The translations under genes were made by a program, and so were the position numbers. Positions 35,641 through 44,623 of a stretch of DNA of 64,000 nt are shown here, in pieces. The first letter of the stretch is position 1. The number at the start of each line of letters is the position of its first letter. The DNA is from Pedobacter punctiformis (GTDB lineage: Bacteria; Bacteroidota; Bacteroidia; Sphingobacteriales; Sphingobacteriaceae), in contig NZ_JAPWGM010000002.1 of assembly GCF_027213715.1 (NCBI RefSeq), forward strand, positions 248,001 through 312,000, in the 5' to 3' direction. A model generated the notes under the pieces. It did no database searches. It saw only the letters and a program-made list of their open reading frames with translations, and was not told where the DNA came from.

Positions 35641-36530
35641 ATCCAGTTAATTCCTTTTTTTAATAATTGAAGTGTTTTTTCTTCTTCCGAACCTTTTACA
35701 GGCTGAATATTATACCCCCAATTGGCTTGCGGAGGTAAACTCATTAAAATCGATTCTATCCTTCCATTGGTTTCCAAACCAAATTTAGTTCCTGAATCGT
35801 AAACCAGATTAAACTCTACATACCGGCTCCGACGCTGAAACTGCCATTCTTTTTGTTGCGCTGTAAATTCTTTATCGCGGTTTCTGTCAATCAGTTCAGT
35901 ATATACCGGCAGAAAAGTTTCGCCAATGTTTATTGAAAAATCTAATATTTCCGACCAGGTTAAATTTGTGTTCTCCGGTTTCAACCGGTCATAAAAAATT
36001 CCACCAACACCACGGGTTTCTTCACGGTGTTTAATAAAGAAATAGTCGTCAGCATGTGTTTTAAACTTTGGATAAAACTCAGGATTAAACTCATCGCAGG
36101 CATCTTTTAGCTTATGATGAAAGAAACGGGCGTCGTTTTCAAAAACATAATGTGGCGTTAAATCAATACCACCACCAAACCAACGGGTGTTTTCATTCAG
36201 TTCAAAATACCTGATATTCATGTGAATAATGGGTACCAAAGGATGATTTGGATGAATAACAATAGAAACCCCGGTTGCAAAAAAATCTTCTTCACTCACG
36301 TTAAAAGCCTTTTTTATGGCTTCAGGAAGTTTACCGTAAACAGCAGAAAAGTTTACCCCACCCTTTTCAATAATATTGCCCTTTTGCATAATGCGGGTAC
36401 GACCTCCTCCTCCACCTTCACGTTGCCAAAGTTCTTCCTCGAATTTGCCTTTTCCATCAGCAATTTCTAACCCTCTGCAAATCTCATCCTGAATTTGCTG
36501 ATATCTTTCTGCTACCTCTTCTTTAAACAT
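35637..36530 (-). CDS. hemF: Oxygen-dependent coproporphyrinogen III oxidase
   Basis: 297 residues from the ATG at 36530. A start eight codons earlier would lie inside a likely -7 box (36559-36552), so the shorter form is preferred. Signatures are EGGGGGRTRIM near residue 38, NFSAVYGKLP, WFGGGIDLTPHYVF near residue 140, and RGVGGIFYDRL. It oxidatively decarboxylates coproporphyrinogen III in haem synthesis and needs O2, which fits an aerobic host. It overlaps nfi tail to tail by 4 bases. Confidence 0.94.
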   Translation of the reverse strand: MFKEEVAERYQQIQDEICRGLEIADGKGKFEEELWQREGGGGGRTRIMQKGNIIEKGGVNFSAVYGKLPEAIKKAFNVSEEDFFATGVSIVIHPNHPLVPIIHMNIRYFELNENTRWFGGGIDLTPHYVFENDARFFHHKLKDACDEFNPEFYPKFKTHADDYFFIKHREETRGVGGIFYDRLKPENTNLTWSEILDFSINIGETFLPVYTELIDRNRDKEFTAQQKEWQFQRRSRYVEFNLVYDSGTKFGLETNGRIESILMSLPPQANWGYNIQPVKGSEEEKTLQLLKKGINWI

Positions 36531-36551
36531 GGCTCCTCGTCTTTTGTAAAA

Positions 36552-36559
36552 CAAATTTA
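36552..36559 (-). promoter_or_regulatory. -7 promoter box of hemF
   Basis: On the minus strand this reads TAAATTTG, an exact TAnnTTTG match, 21 bases before the chosen hemF ATG. A second copy of the same box lies further upstream at 36654-36647. Their position supports the shorter start. Confidence 0.4.
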
Positions 36560-36674
36560 AGGCTATTCATTTAGCTATTTCGATTTAAGTTTAGATAGTA
36601 CAATCTGTTGACAGTTGATCAAATGATATGCAATTGTCAGCATATTCAAATTTATCACGAAAAAAGAATAAAGG

Positions 36675-37904
36675 CTATTCTTCCAGGTAATCCAAATCTT
36701 TATTGAAACTTTCTTTTAACTGGCTAAGTGCAAAAACTGCAATTACCGTTAAAATGGCCATTAAGATAAAGCCGGCAGTAATGTTACTGTATTTCTTCGC
36801 CAAAAACAGAAACAGAAAATTAATTGGAATTAATGCGCCCCTTACGAAATTTGGAGCCGTGGTTGTAACTGTTGCCCGGATATTGGTTCCAAACTGTTCT
36901 GCAGCAATGGTTACAAAAGTTGCCCAATACCCTACTGAAAAGCCCATAAATAAGCATAAATAAATAAAAGTCTGACCATTTAAACCATAACTCGTCAGGT
37001 AAACAATTACACTTATGGCAGATAGAAGGTGAAAAATGAAGACTGTTTTTCTCCTCGATTTTAAAACCTGAGCCAATAAGCCAGTCACCACATCGCCTAT
37101 GGCAATTCCAAAATAGGTAAACATAATTCCCGTTCCGGCATTTAAAGGTTCAGTTGAATGTAGTTCTTTCCCAAATTCAGGAGAAAGAGTAACTAAAATA
37201 CCAACCACAAACCACAGCGGAATACCAATTAAAATGCAATATAAATATTTTAGAAATCGTTTTTTATTGCTGAAAAGCATGAAGAAATTCCCCTTTGATA
37301 CTTCAGAAGATTTTACTGCATTTTTAAACATGCTCGATTCGAATGTACCAACCCTTAATAAAAGTAAAAGTATACCCATTCCGCCGCCAACAAAATAAGA
37401 AGTTTGCCAGGTAAAATTTTCTGAAATTAAAGTTGCTGCCGCCGCTCCCAATAAACCCACGCCGGCGACAATCATGGTTCCGTAGCCACGTTTTTCTTTA
37501 TCCATGGTTTCGGTAACCAGGGTAATACCTGCACCCAATTCGCCTGCTAAACCTATACCTGCAATAAAACGAATAATGGCATAGCTGTTTACAGAATTTG
37601 CAAAACCATTGGCGATATTTGCCAGCGAGTATAATAAAATGGAACCGAAAAGAACTTTTATTCTGCCCAGCTTATCGCCCAAAATCCCCCATAACAAACC
37701 GCCTAAAAGGAGTCCGAACATTTGCATATTGATAATGAAAATTCCGTTTTCCTTTAAATCCGATGCCGAAACACCAATTTCAGTTAAGCTTTTTACACGC
37801 ACTACTGAAAACAGCACGAGATCGTAAATATCTACAAAATAGCCAAGTGCGGCTACGATAACTAAAAAAATGATATTACGATTGTTTGCTGTTTGGGATT
37901 CCAT
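36675..37904 (-). CDS. MFS transporter (metabolite:H+ symporter-like)
   Basis: 409 residues with about twelve helices. The loop 2-3 motif GILGDKLGRIKVLFGS and the loop 8-9 region fit the sugar/metabolite porter branch of the MFS. The FVDIYDLVLFSVVR first helix resembles proteins annotated as sialic acid or aromatic acid symporters, but no substrate can be fixed. It stands alone; no catabolic enzyme adjoins. Inner membrane. Confidence 0.82.
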   Translation of the reverse strand: MESQTANNRNIIFLVIVAALGYFVDIYDLVLFSVVRVKSLTEIGVSASDLKENGIFIINMQMFGLLLGGLLWGILGDKLGRIKVLFGSILLYSLANIANGFANSVNSYAIIRFIAGIGLAGELGAGITLVTETMDKEKRGYGTMIVAGVGLLGAAAATLISENFTWQTSYFVGGGMGILLLLLRVGTFESSMFKNAVKSSEVSKGNFFMLFSNKKRFLKYLYCILIGIPLWFVVGILVTLSPEFGKELHSTEPLNAGTGIMFTYFGIAIGDVVTGLLAQVLKSRRKTVFIFHLLSAISVIVYLTSYGLNGQTFIYLCLFMGFSVGYWATFVTIAAEQFGTNIRATVTTTAPNFVRGALIPINFLFLFLAKKYSNITAGFILMAILTVIAVFALSQLKESFNKDLDYLEE

Positions 37905-38015
37905 TTATTATCTGGTTGAATTTAATTGCTGAAAGTACAAATTCATCCAAATAAAAAGAAGGGGTATCATAAATTTATTTCCGCTATCTTAAACCAGTTG
38001 AATGCTTAAAAATGC

Positions 38016-38037
38016 TTTCGACAGGCTCGGGATCACA
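38016..38037 (-). repeat. Single diverged copy of the CATCCTGAG-type intergenic repeat
   Basis: On the plus strand the site reads TTCGACAGGCTCGGGATCACA. Its complement matches the repeat arm at about 4597-4616 at 15 of 21 positions. It lies between the MFS gene and the small lipoprotein gene. I cannot show its genome-wide copy number. Confidence 0.45.
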
Positions 38038-38073
38038 GATTTATATTTATGGATACCCCCTCTTGGTATGCCC

Positions 38074-38283
38074 CTACATTGGCGGCATATGTTTTGTTGT
38101 ATCAGGTGGCGTTTTTTTAGAGGTGTCCGCCGGATTTTTCTTGGTAGTATCCAATGGCGGAATTTTAGTGGAATCCATCGTCGTACTGTCTGAAGAACCA
38201 GCCATATTTTTTGATGAATTGCATGCTGATGCAGCGATCATTAAAGAACCCGCAAAAGCAAGACTTAAGATTATTTTTTTCAT
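38074..38283 (-). CDS. Small Pro/Thr-rich lipoprotein
   Basis: 69 residues. A type II signal peptide is visible (MKKIILSLAFAGSLMIAASAC, lipid-anchored Cys at residue 21). The short mature part is rich in Thr, Lys, Asp and Pro and ends in three imperfect eight-residue repeats (DTTKKNPA, DTSKKTPP, DTTKHMPP). It has no catalytic domain and could be a flexible envelope tether. The two plus-strand open frames across it are shadows; only this frame begins with a signal sequence. Confidence 0.75.
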   Translation of the reverse strand: MKKIILSLAFAGSLMIAASACNSSKNMAGSSDSTTMDSTKIPPLDTTKKNPADTSKKTPPDTTKHMPPM

Positions 38284-38357
38284 AGTTTTAATGTTAACTA
38301 TAAATTTAACAACCTTATAGTCATTTGGTTTTATTTTTCTTTGGCAGTGTAATTTAT

Positions 38358-38666
38358 TCAGCCGTGATGAATCTTTAATTTATTGAGCAATTCTGGCGAA
38401 ACATTTTCGGCATAAACCCCGTAACCATCTACTAAAACACCCCTTAAATTGCCCACATTCGAAGAAATTGCATATACAACAGCACTATCGGCCGGATCTG
38501 TCATACCCTCGAAACGGTACACCTCATCAATCTCAAATTCTTCGGGCATTAGGCGTAAATCAATTTCTTTACACTCCAGATATTCCGGCGTAAGGTTAAA
38601 ATCTAATTCATAACCTCTTTTATCAAGGCCGGCAAGTGCCGCAGTAACTGTATCGTAAATATGCAT
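38358..38666 (-). CDS. Small conserved Bacteroidota protein, unknown function
   Basis: 102 residues, acidic, with no signal peptide or helix-spanning segment. The pattern YDTVTAALAGLDKRGYELDFNL, then EFEIDEVYRFEGMTDPADSAVVYAISS and GVLVDGYGVYAE recurs in Bacteroidota proteins that are often labelled phosphoribosylpyrophosphate synthetase. That label is not credible, because the protein is a third of the size and has no PRPP loop. I treat it as unknown. Divergent from the DUF4442 gene with 79 bases between starts. Confidence 0.72.
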   Translation of the reverse strand: MHIYDTVTAALAGLDKRGYELDFNLTPEYLECKEIDLRLMPEEFEIDEVYRFEGMTDPADSAVVYAISSNVGNLRGVLVDGYGVYAENVSPELLNKLKIHHG

Positions 38667-38745
38667 AGTCTAATTTACCAAAATATTACTTAAACATCAT
38701 CTTCAAAACTTTAAAACCTGATAAAACTTTCTGATATTAGCCATT

Positions 38746-39231
38746 ATGATCATTTCTCAAAACACCCTTAAATGGGTAATGCGCTTTTATCCGCCCTTAT
38801 TCTTTCAGCGCATTTGGGTTAAAAAGTTCGAAAACGAATTTAGAAGCTGTACCGTTAAGCTAAGTAAAAGCATTTGGAATAAGAATTACAATGGCTCTAT
38901 TTTTGGTGGTACCATTTATGCAGCAACAGATCCTTTTTATGCACTGCTATTTGATCAGCTTATGCAAAGACGTGGTTTTAAAGTTCGTGTATGGCTAAAA
39001 AGTGCTTCCATACAATATTTAAAGCCTGGCCGGTCTACCCTTTATTTTACCATTAACATTAGCGATGAAATGATTGCTGAGGCTGAGCAAGCCCTTAAAA
39101 CCGTAGGCAAATTTGTGAAGGCTTACCCAATGGAAATTACCAATAAGGATGGTGAGTTGTGTGCTACTGTAATGAACGAAGTATATATCCGAAACCTGCA
39201 TCAGGGTGAAACACCCCGTGTTGCTTACTAA
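38746..39231 (+). CDS. DUF4442 hotdog-fold protein (thioesterase-like)
   Basis: 161 residues. The layout fits the DUF4442 family of the hotdog superfamily: a helical start (RFYPPLFFQRIWVKKFENEF), the central helix region NYNGSIFGGTIYAATDPFYALLF, then strands (GFKVRVWLKSASIQYLKPGRSTL). A thioesterase or acyl-binding activity is plausible by fold, but the catalytic residues are not established for this family. It is followed 11 bases later by the AlbA_2 protein gene, so they are likely co-transcribed. Confidence 0.82.
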   Translation: MIISQNTLKWVMRFYPPLFFQRIWVKKFENEFRSCTVKLSKSIWNKNYNGSIFGGTIYAATDPFYALLFDQLMQRRGFKVRVWLKSASIQYLKPGRSTLYFTINISDEMIAEAEQALKTVGKFVKAYPMEITNKDGELCATVMNEVYIRNLHQGETPRVAY

Positions 39232-39242
39232 TTTGATGATTT

Positions 39243-39872
39243 ATGGCTGGTATTAAGAATTTAATTTTGCAGGGCGAAGGTGTTAGCCTTGATTTTAAGA
39301 AAACGATTACCAATAATGAGAAAATAGCTAAAAGTCTTGTTGCCTTCGCTAATAATAAAGGTGGCAAATTATTAATTGGCGTAGCCGATGACGGGAGCAT
39401 TAAGGGTGTAAAATCTGAAGAAGAAGAAAAATATATGATTCTTAAATCTGCCCATCAGTTTTGCAAACCCGCTTTAGAACCCTCTTTTGAAGAAGTGTAT
39501 GTAGATAATAAACTTGTATTGGTGGCCAATATCCCCGAAAGCGATACCAAACCCCACTATGCTTTGGACGATCAGAAAAAATGGTGGGCTTATATTCGCA
39601 TTGATGATAAAAGTGTTTTAGCCAGCCGCATTATTCTGGATGTTTTAAAACAAGACCAGAAAAATAATGGTGTAATGATTTCTTATTCTGATAATGAGAA
39701 GAAACTGCTGGAATTTTTAAGCGAAAATGATAAAATCACCCTAAAAGAATTAAGTAAACTTTTGCGGTGCTCCTATCGCAAAGCACAAAAAATATTGGTT
39801 AACCTTATTTTAACCAATGTTATAAAATCGCATACCACCGAAAAGGAAGAGTTTTTCACAGCTGTTAAATAA
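39243..39872 (+). CDS. AlbA_2 (Schlafen-like) domain protein with C-terminal winged helix
   Basis: 209 residues. The N-terminal AlbA_2 domain (about 5-125) has EGVSLDFKKTI, then SLVAFANNKGGKLLIGVADDGSIKGV, and the RIDDKSVLAS end. Residues from about 145 form a winged-helix segment (KKLLEFLSENDKITLKELSKLL). Proteins of this make-up bind nucleic acids and are often called putative transcriptional regulators. Its target is unknown. It follows the DUF4442 gene by 11 bases. Confidence 0.8.
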   Translation: MAGIKNLILQGEGVSLDFKKTITNNEKIAKSLVAFANNKGGKLLIGVADDGSIKGVKSEEEEKYMILKSAHQFCKPALEPSFEEVYVDNKLVLVANIPESDTKPHYALDDQKKWWAYIRIDDKSVLASRIILDVLKQDQKNNGVMISYSDNEKKLLEFLSENDKITLKELSKLLRCSYRKAQKILVNLILTNVIKSHTTEKEEFFTAVK

Positions 39873-40087
39873 TATCTTTTTTAATGCGGTTTAAAAATCC
39901 GATTTTTGCAATCTCTTATTGTTATTATTGGTTTTTCATTCCGGGCATCGCGAAGAATCTCTAAACCATTATCCATTGTACAATCAGCTTTCATTTAGCC
40001 GGTATTTCATTGTCCGAAGGTTTTTCGTTACAATCTGAACAGACAATAGAGCATAACTTATTATTGATTTTTTGAAGCAACTACCCA

Positions 40088-41458
40088 ATGTCATCTACTT
40101 TCTATACTAAATATAAATCTTATTACAAAGAAAATCTTCACCTGGCCCTGCCAATTGTAGGTTCTCAGCTGGGGCATACGCTTGTACATATGGCCGATAG
40201 TATTATTGTCGGGCATTTTACCGATACCGAACAATTGGCCGCTGTATCTTTGGTAAACAGTATTTTTATGTTGGTTTTAGTTATCGGTTTGGGTATTTCT
40301 TATGGCTTAACCCCGCTAATTGCACAAGAAAACGGCAGGCAAAATTATACCGAATGCGGAAAATTACTGTCCAACAGTTTAATCATTAACTTAATCGTTG
40401 GAATAGTACTGTATATCCTGGTGCATTTCGGCGTTTTGTTAATTATAGATCACCTTGACCAAACACCCGCAGTAGTAAAATATGCCAAACCCTATTTAAG
40501 TTTACTGGCCATTTCCATTATTCCACTGCTTATTTTTCAAACTTTTAAACAGTTTGCCGAAGGATTAGGTTTTACCAAGCAAGCCATGTTTGTTTCTATA
40601 TGGGGTAACATGCTGAATGTAATTTTAGGGGTTATTTTTGTAAAGGGCATGTTCGGAATTGCACCAATGGGGGTTAAAGGAGTTGGTTTAAGTACACTAA
40701 TCGATCGTATTTTAATGGCTATCGTGATGACGGTTTATGTTTTAAGATCGCAAAACTTTAAAAAATACCTGGTTAGTTTTAAAGCCACATTTTTTGATAA
40801 AATAAGGGCGCTTAAAATTATAAAAATAGGTATGCCGGTAGCTATGCAATATTCATTTGAAATTAGTGCATTTAGTGGCGCAGCGGTTTTAATTGGAACT
40901 ATTGGTGCGGTAGAACAGGCTGCACACCAAATTGCCATTAGTTTGGCCGCCATGACTTATATGATTGCGAGTGGTGTAGCTTCTGCAGCAACCATTAAAA
41001 CCGGTAATAATTTTGGCAAGAGCAACTTTGTTGATTTACGCAAATCGGCCATTGCCAGTTACCATGTAATTTTAGCTTTTATGACGGTGACCGCTATTAT
41101 TTTCATTTTTGCCAATCAGTTACTGCCTTTTATCATTACAGATGATTTAGCCGTTATTAAAATTGCTGCTCAATTATTAATTATTGCCGGCTTTTTTCAG
41201 TTGTTTGATGGAACACAAGTCGTTGGTTTAGGTGTGCTGAGAGGTTTAGGTGACGTAAATATACCTACCTTTATCACTTTCCTGGCTTATTGGGTTATTG
41301 GCATTCCGGTTGGCTATTTATTGGGTATTGTTTTTGGTTTAGGCGTAAACGGCATTTGGTATGGGTTAACTTTAGGCCTTTTAACAGCCTCTATCCTACT
41401 ATTTCTTCGCTTTCAGAATAAAACAAGAATGCTAAACAAGCAGATTGAAGCTAATTAA
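40088..41458 (+). CDS. MATE-family multidrug efflux transporter
   Basis: 456 residues with twelve predicted helices in two similar halves. The MATE hallmarks are an N-terminal HLALPIVGSQLGHTLVHMADS segment with the VGHF motif, and the internal repeat SAFSGAAVLIGTIGAVEQAAHQIA in the second half. It resembles NorM/DinF-type exporters driven by Na+ or H+. Its substrates are unknown. The stop overlaps the convergent hydrolase gene by 8 bases. Confidence 0.9.
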   Translation: MSSTFYTKYKSYYKENLHLALPIVGSQLGHTLVHMADSIIVGHFTDTEQLAAVSLVNSIFMLVLVIGLGISYGLTPLIAQENGRQNYTECGKLLSNSLIINLIVGIVLYILVHFGVLLIIDHLDQTPAVVKYAKPYLSLLAISIIPLLIFQTFKQFAEGLGFTKQAMFVSIWGNMLNVILGVIFVKGMFGIAPMGVKGVGLSTLIDRILMAIVMTVYVLRSQNFKKYLVSFKATFFDKIRALKIIKIGMPVAMQYSFEISAFSGAAVLIGTIGAVEQAAHQIAISLAAMTYMIASGVASAATIKTGNNFGKSNFVDLRKSAIASYHVILAFMTVTAIIFIFANQLLPFIITDDLAVIKIAAQLLIIAGFFQLFDGTQVVGLGVLRGLGDVNIPTFITFLAYWVIGIPVGYLLGIVFGLGVNGIWYGLTLGLLTASILLFLRFQNKTRMLNKQIEAN

Positions 41459-42392
41459 GAATATATTTTGTGTAGGCCCGCTCCTGCCAGAATTTATAAT
41501 TATTTTCTTCTAATTTTGTTCCGCTAAAAATTAGATGGATAAAACCATTCCTTTCAACTAAAACAGTATGAAAAATTTTTCCATCCGGATTTTTAATTAA
41601 AATAAAACCGGTCTGATCAGATTTCCAGCTTAGTTTTTTATCATTTTGATTGAAAATAAATTTCTCATTTAAATCTTTAACCATCAGTTTGCTCCGGTAC
41701 CAGGTGCCACCTGTAGGTGATACAATTGGTTTGCCATTTAAAACCACAGTACTATCATTGTAAGCAATAACCTGTAAGTAATGCTGCTTGCTTTTAAGCC
41801 AGTTGTTAAGTTTGTCACGGTGCAAATCGGTTTCGTAAGCATATGTAGCATCTAAAAAGCCAATTCGCTCAATCAGATCTGATATTTTAGGATTCGCATT
41901 GAGGTAACCAAAAATAAAACTTCCTCCTCCGCTATGACCGGTTAAAGTTAATTTAGGATGATATTTTTGATATTGATCAGCAATACAACGAACTACATTA
42001 TTGATTAACTCGTTGCTGTTGCTGTATTTTCTTCGCCATGCCGGCCAGCTTTTTAAATTATTTTCAAGATAAATCACTACGTAATTTGTTGCCGGATCTA
42101 CCTTTCTGATCAGTTCGGTTTGTGCACCGATATGCTGGATGTTAAAATGCCAGTCATCCGATGCCGAAGTATTTTTTCCGAAGGATTGAGCCGTATTGTT
42201 GCCATTGGGTAAAGCAAAAATAATCACCTTTAACGGTTTTGCCTTACTAAGCCGGGGTGGCTCATCAAAAGTGAGCGTTACTCCTGAATCTAATTTAAGC
42301 TGTTTTAAAGAATTGAATTTCTGTTCAAAAGAAACCTGAGCCTTTAACTGAATTGAAAAACCAACAAAAAGAATAAACAGGAATAATTTCAT
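41451..42392 (-). CDS. Secreted alpha/beta-hydrolase-fold protein
   Basis: 313 residues. Signal peptide MKLFLFILFVGFSIQLKAQ. The nucleophile elbow is GHSGGG near residue 150 (LTGHSGGGSFIFGYLN), preceded by a NYVVIYLENNLKSW strand and followed by FLDATYAYE. This is an alpha/beta hydrolase of esterase or peptidase type; the acid and His of the triad cannot be assigned safely. Periplasmic or outer surface. It lies tail to tail with the MATE gene, overlapping by 8 bases. Confidence 0.78.
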   Translation of the reverse strand: MKLFLFILFVGFSIQLKAQVSFEQKFNSLKQLKLDSGVTLTFDEPPRLSKAKPLKVIIFALPNGNNTAQSFGKNTSASDDWHFNIQHIGAQTELIRKVDPATNYVVIYLENNLKSWPAWRRKYSNSNELINNVVRCIADQYQKYHPKLTLTGHSGGGSFIFGYLNANPKISDLIERIGFLDATYAYETDLHRDKLNNWLKSKQHYLQVIAYNDSTVVLNGKPIVSPTGGTWYRSKLMVKDLNEKFIFNQNDKKLSWKSDQTGFILIKNPDGKIFHTVLVERNGFIHLIFSGTKLEENNYKFWQERAYTKYILN

Positions 42393-42426
42393 ACGCTAAA
42401 TTTAACCAAACTTAGTTTATGATTAA

Positions 42427-43161
42427 TTATTTTCCACCAACATTTACCACCACACCAATGGTAAATATAGAATTGCCAGCTGACATATATTTCCGGCTTT
42501 TTAAGCCAATATTACTGCTGGTGGTATATTGTAGCTGTATAACTTTACTTAATGCCATACGCGTAAAGAAAATGGGTTCAAAGAAAATATTATCTTCTTT
42601 GGGTTGCACCACCCCATTTATAAAAAATCTATCCATAGTTACATGGCTGATGCGAAGGGCTGTTCCGTAATTAATTGGAAAATTAGTGCCAAAAAGCTTT
42701 AAGTTGTCCTTTTTCTTGGAGCTGTAGTTAACCTGAATAAATGCTTTACGGTAATCAACATCCTGCAATTGGGTACTAACCACTACATCTTTTTCAAAAT
42801 CGCGGTAAGTAATGTCGCTCCAGCCCTTGCCCACTCCCCCATATATTTCTATAATCCGGTTATCATCCGGGCCAAAAGTATTAAAATATCCACCACCAAT
42901 TTCAATCAGCTTGTGTTTAAAATCTTTACCTCTTCTTTCGTTACTCATTGCCGAGCCACTAAAAAGAACACCAACATGATCAGAAACGGCATAGGCTCCA
43001 TTAATACTGGTATTGCCTTTTAAAGAAATATGTCCGCCACCGCTAAATTCGCCTTGCTTGCTTAACATAGGCGTATTAGGAACATTTGGCATATAAACTG
43101 AAGAACAACCGCTTGCAAAAAGCGCTAAAACAGGGATAATCAGACGCAGGAATTTAATCAT
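42427..43161 (-). CDS. Lipoprotein with outer-membrane barrel-like strands, unknown function
   Basis: 244 residues. A type II signal peptide ends at FASGCSS, with the lipidated Cys at residue 19. The mature part has repeated amphipathic strands (GEFSGGGHISLKGNTSINGAY, HVGVLFSGSAMSNE, LIEIGGGYFNTFG, IIEIYGGVGKGWSDI) like a small beta-barrel. A lipidated N-terminus with a barrel-like body is an unusual combination. It is 34 bases upstream of the hydrolase gene on the same strand. No function can be assigned. Confidence 0.72.
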   Translation of the reverse strand: MIKFLRLIIPVLALFASGCSSVYMPNVPNTPMLSKQGEFSGGGHISLKGNTSINGAYAVSDHVGVLFSGSAMSNERRGKDFKHKLIEIGGGYFNTFGPDDNRIIEIYGGVGKGWSDITYRDFEKDVVVSTQLQDVDYRKAFIQVNYSSKKKDNLKLFGTNFPINYGTALRISHVTMDRFFINGVVQPKEDNIFFEPIFFTRMALSKVIQLQYTTSSNIGLKSRKYMSAGNSIFTIGVVVNVGGK

Positions 43162-43215
43162 AGATGTTATATTAACAGATAAAAAGGACTAAATATTGTG
43201 TTAAGGAATTAGAAA

Positions 43216-43797
43216 TTACTTTAAAGCCTGTTCATTATAAGTTTTAATAATCTTTCTGATTTCGTTAAAAGCATAAGTATCAGCATCTTTAAACTGAGCA
43301 GAAAGCGCTGTGTTATCTGCAATAAATTCGTTTAATGTGGCTTTACGGTCCTTTTTGCTGTTAGAGATATTAATAATGTGATTTGTTTTAATAAGCTTGA
43401 AACCTGATTCGCCTTTTTCCGCATACCATTGAATATCCGTTGTACTGGATACCATTGCCGTTTTCCCACTCATCATAGTTGAAGTTCTGAGTTGCTGATA
43501 GAGATTAATTTTTCCGGTTTCTAAACGCTCTAAAAAGGTCGAATAACCATTCGGAAAGATTATCGAAACATAAGGATGTTCATATTTGCTGTAAAAATAT
43601 TCTTTAATTTCTTTCGGCTTAACCTTAATGTAACGATCAGAACCTTCTGCTTTATACTTTATAGCACCAAATATTTCTTCTTTAATTTCACAGCGGATGG
43701 TATCCCCCTTGCTGGTGATCACATAATCGTTTTTAATCTGCGAGAAGGAAAATTTAGCACTGCACACTAAAACAAATAAGCATAAAAATCTATTCAT
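43216..43797 (-). CDS. Secreted protein of unknown function
   Basis: 193 residues. Signal peptide MNRFLCLFVLVCSAKFSFSQ. The start of the mature part, DYVITSKGDTIRCEIKE, then IKYKAEGSDRYIKVKPKEIKEYF, is a pattern shared by many secreted Bacteroidota proteins without known role. The C-terminus is helical. It is 54 bases upstream of the lipoprotein gene on the same strand. I recognise no domain. Confidence 0.7.
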   Translation of the reverse strand: MNRFLCLFVLVCSAKFSFSQIKNDYVITSKGDTIRCEIKEEIFGAIKYKAEGSDRYIKVKPKEIKEYFYSKYEHPYVSIIFPNGYSTFLERLETGKINLYQQLRTSTMMSGKTAMVSSTTDIQWYAEKGESGFKLIKTNHIINISNSKKDRKATLNEFIADNTALSAQFKDADTYAFNEIRKIIKTYNEQALK

Positions 43798-43824
43798 CAG
43801 ACTACTGTTTAAGGTTATATTTCT

Positions 43825-44520
43825 TTAAATTAATTTAGTATAATTCAGGTTCATAAAATCCATTACCCGTTTAAATTCATCCTGAATATTGGCTTTAATA
43901 TGAATTTTATTCTGAGTTACTGGGTGGATAAACTGCAATTCAGAAGCGTGCAGCAACATAGTGGTCATTTGCCACTGCTCCTTAAAAAATTTATTCTGTT
44001 TATTGCATCCATGTGTCCTATCACCAATAATGGGATGTAAAATATGGCTAAAATGCTTTCTTAACTGATGCATTCTTCCGGTTAGTGGTGTAGCCTCAAC
44101 CAACGAATATCGCGAAGTTGGATGTTTGCCAAAAGCAACCGCAATTTCAGCCCTTTGAAGCGTTATAAAAGAGGTAAAAGCGTCCTGAATTGTGCCATTT
44201 TCTTTTGCCAGCGGATAATCAATATCCATTGCATCGGGTGTAAAACCCCGTAAAATAGCCAGGTATTTTTTGCTGACTTCCGCAGTCATAAATTGCTGGT
44301 GCATTGCTTTTTCTGCATCTTTATCGAAAGCAAATAATAAGATACCGCCTGTTTTACGATCCAGTCGGTGAACCGGACTTACATGCTTGCCAACCTGGTT
44401 GCGAAGCATTTGCAAAGCAAACTCCGTTGCATCTCTGGCAATAGCCGATTGATGAACCAGCAAACCATGAGGTTTATTGATTGCAATTAAATATTCGTCC
44501 TGGTATAAAATTTCAAGCAT
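43825..44520 (-). CDS. RluA-family pseudouridine synthase (TruC-like)
   Basis: 231 residues. The catalytic Asp is in HRLDRKTGGILLFA near residue 52, and the N-terminus YLIAINKPHGLLVH and the AMHQQFMTAEVSKKYLAIL segment fit the RluA family. No S4 domain is present, which with the size points to the TruC branch that modifies tRNA. The exact target U is not readable. The upstream 103-base gap separates it from the HDAC-like gene. Confidence 0.87.
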   Translation of the reverse strand: MLEILYQDEYLIAINKPHGLLVHQSAIARDATEFALQMLRNQVGKHVSPVHRLDRKTGGILLFAFDKDAEKAMHQQFMTAEVSKKYLAILRGFTPDAMDIDYPLAKENGTIQDAFTSFITLQRAEIAVAFGKHPTSRYSLVEATPLTGRMHQLRKHFSHILHPIIGDRTHGCNKQNKFFKEQWQMTTMLLHASELQFIHPVTQNKIHIKANIQDEFKRVMDFMNLNYTKLI

Positions 44521-44623
44521 AATTTTAAAAAGAAGGCGAAGATAAGGATATTGCTTTAATTAGAATTATAGTTTCAGAATGTGTTACCCTCATTCAGATC
44601 TGTTAGTCAGTTCTTCTTACTGC

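Noticed and set aside
38002-38320. Two plus-strand open frames across the small lipoprotein gene
   Set aside because: They mirror the minus-strand gene, which has a clear lipoprotein signal peptide. The plus-strand products are hydrophobic low-complexity translations with no family pattern.
39931-39960. Possible decayed copy of a GTCATTGCGAG-type dispersed repeat
   Set aside because: The resemblance is too weak to claim without a genome-wide search.
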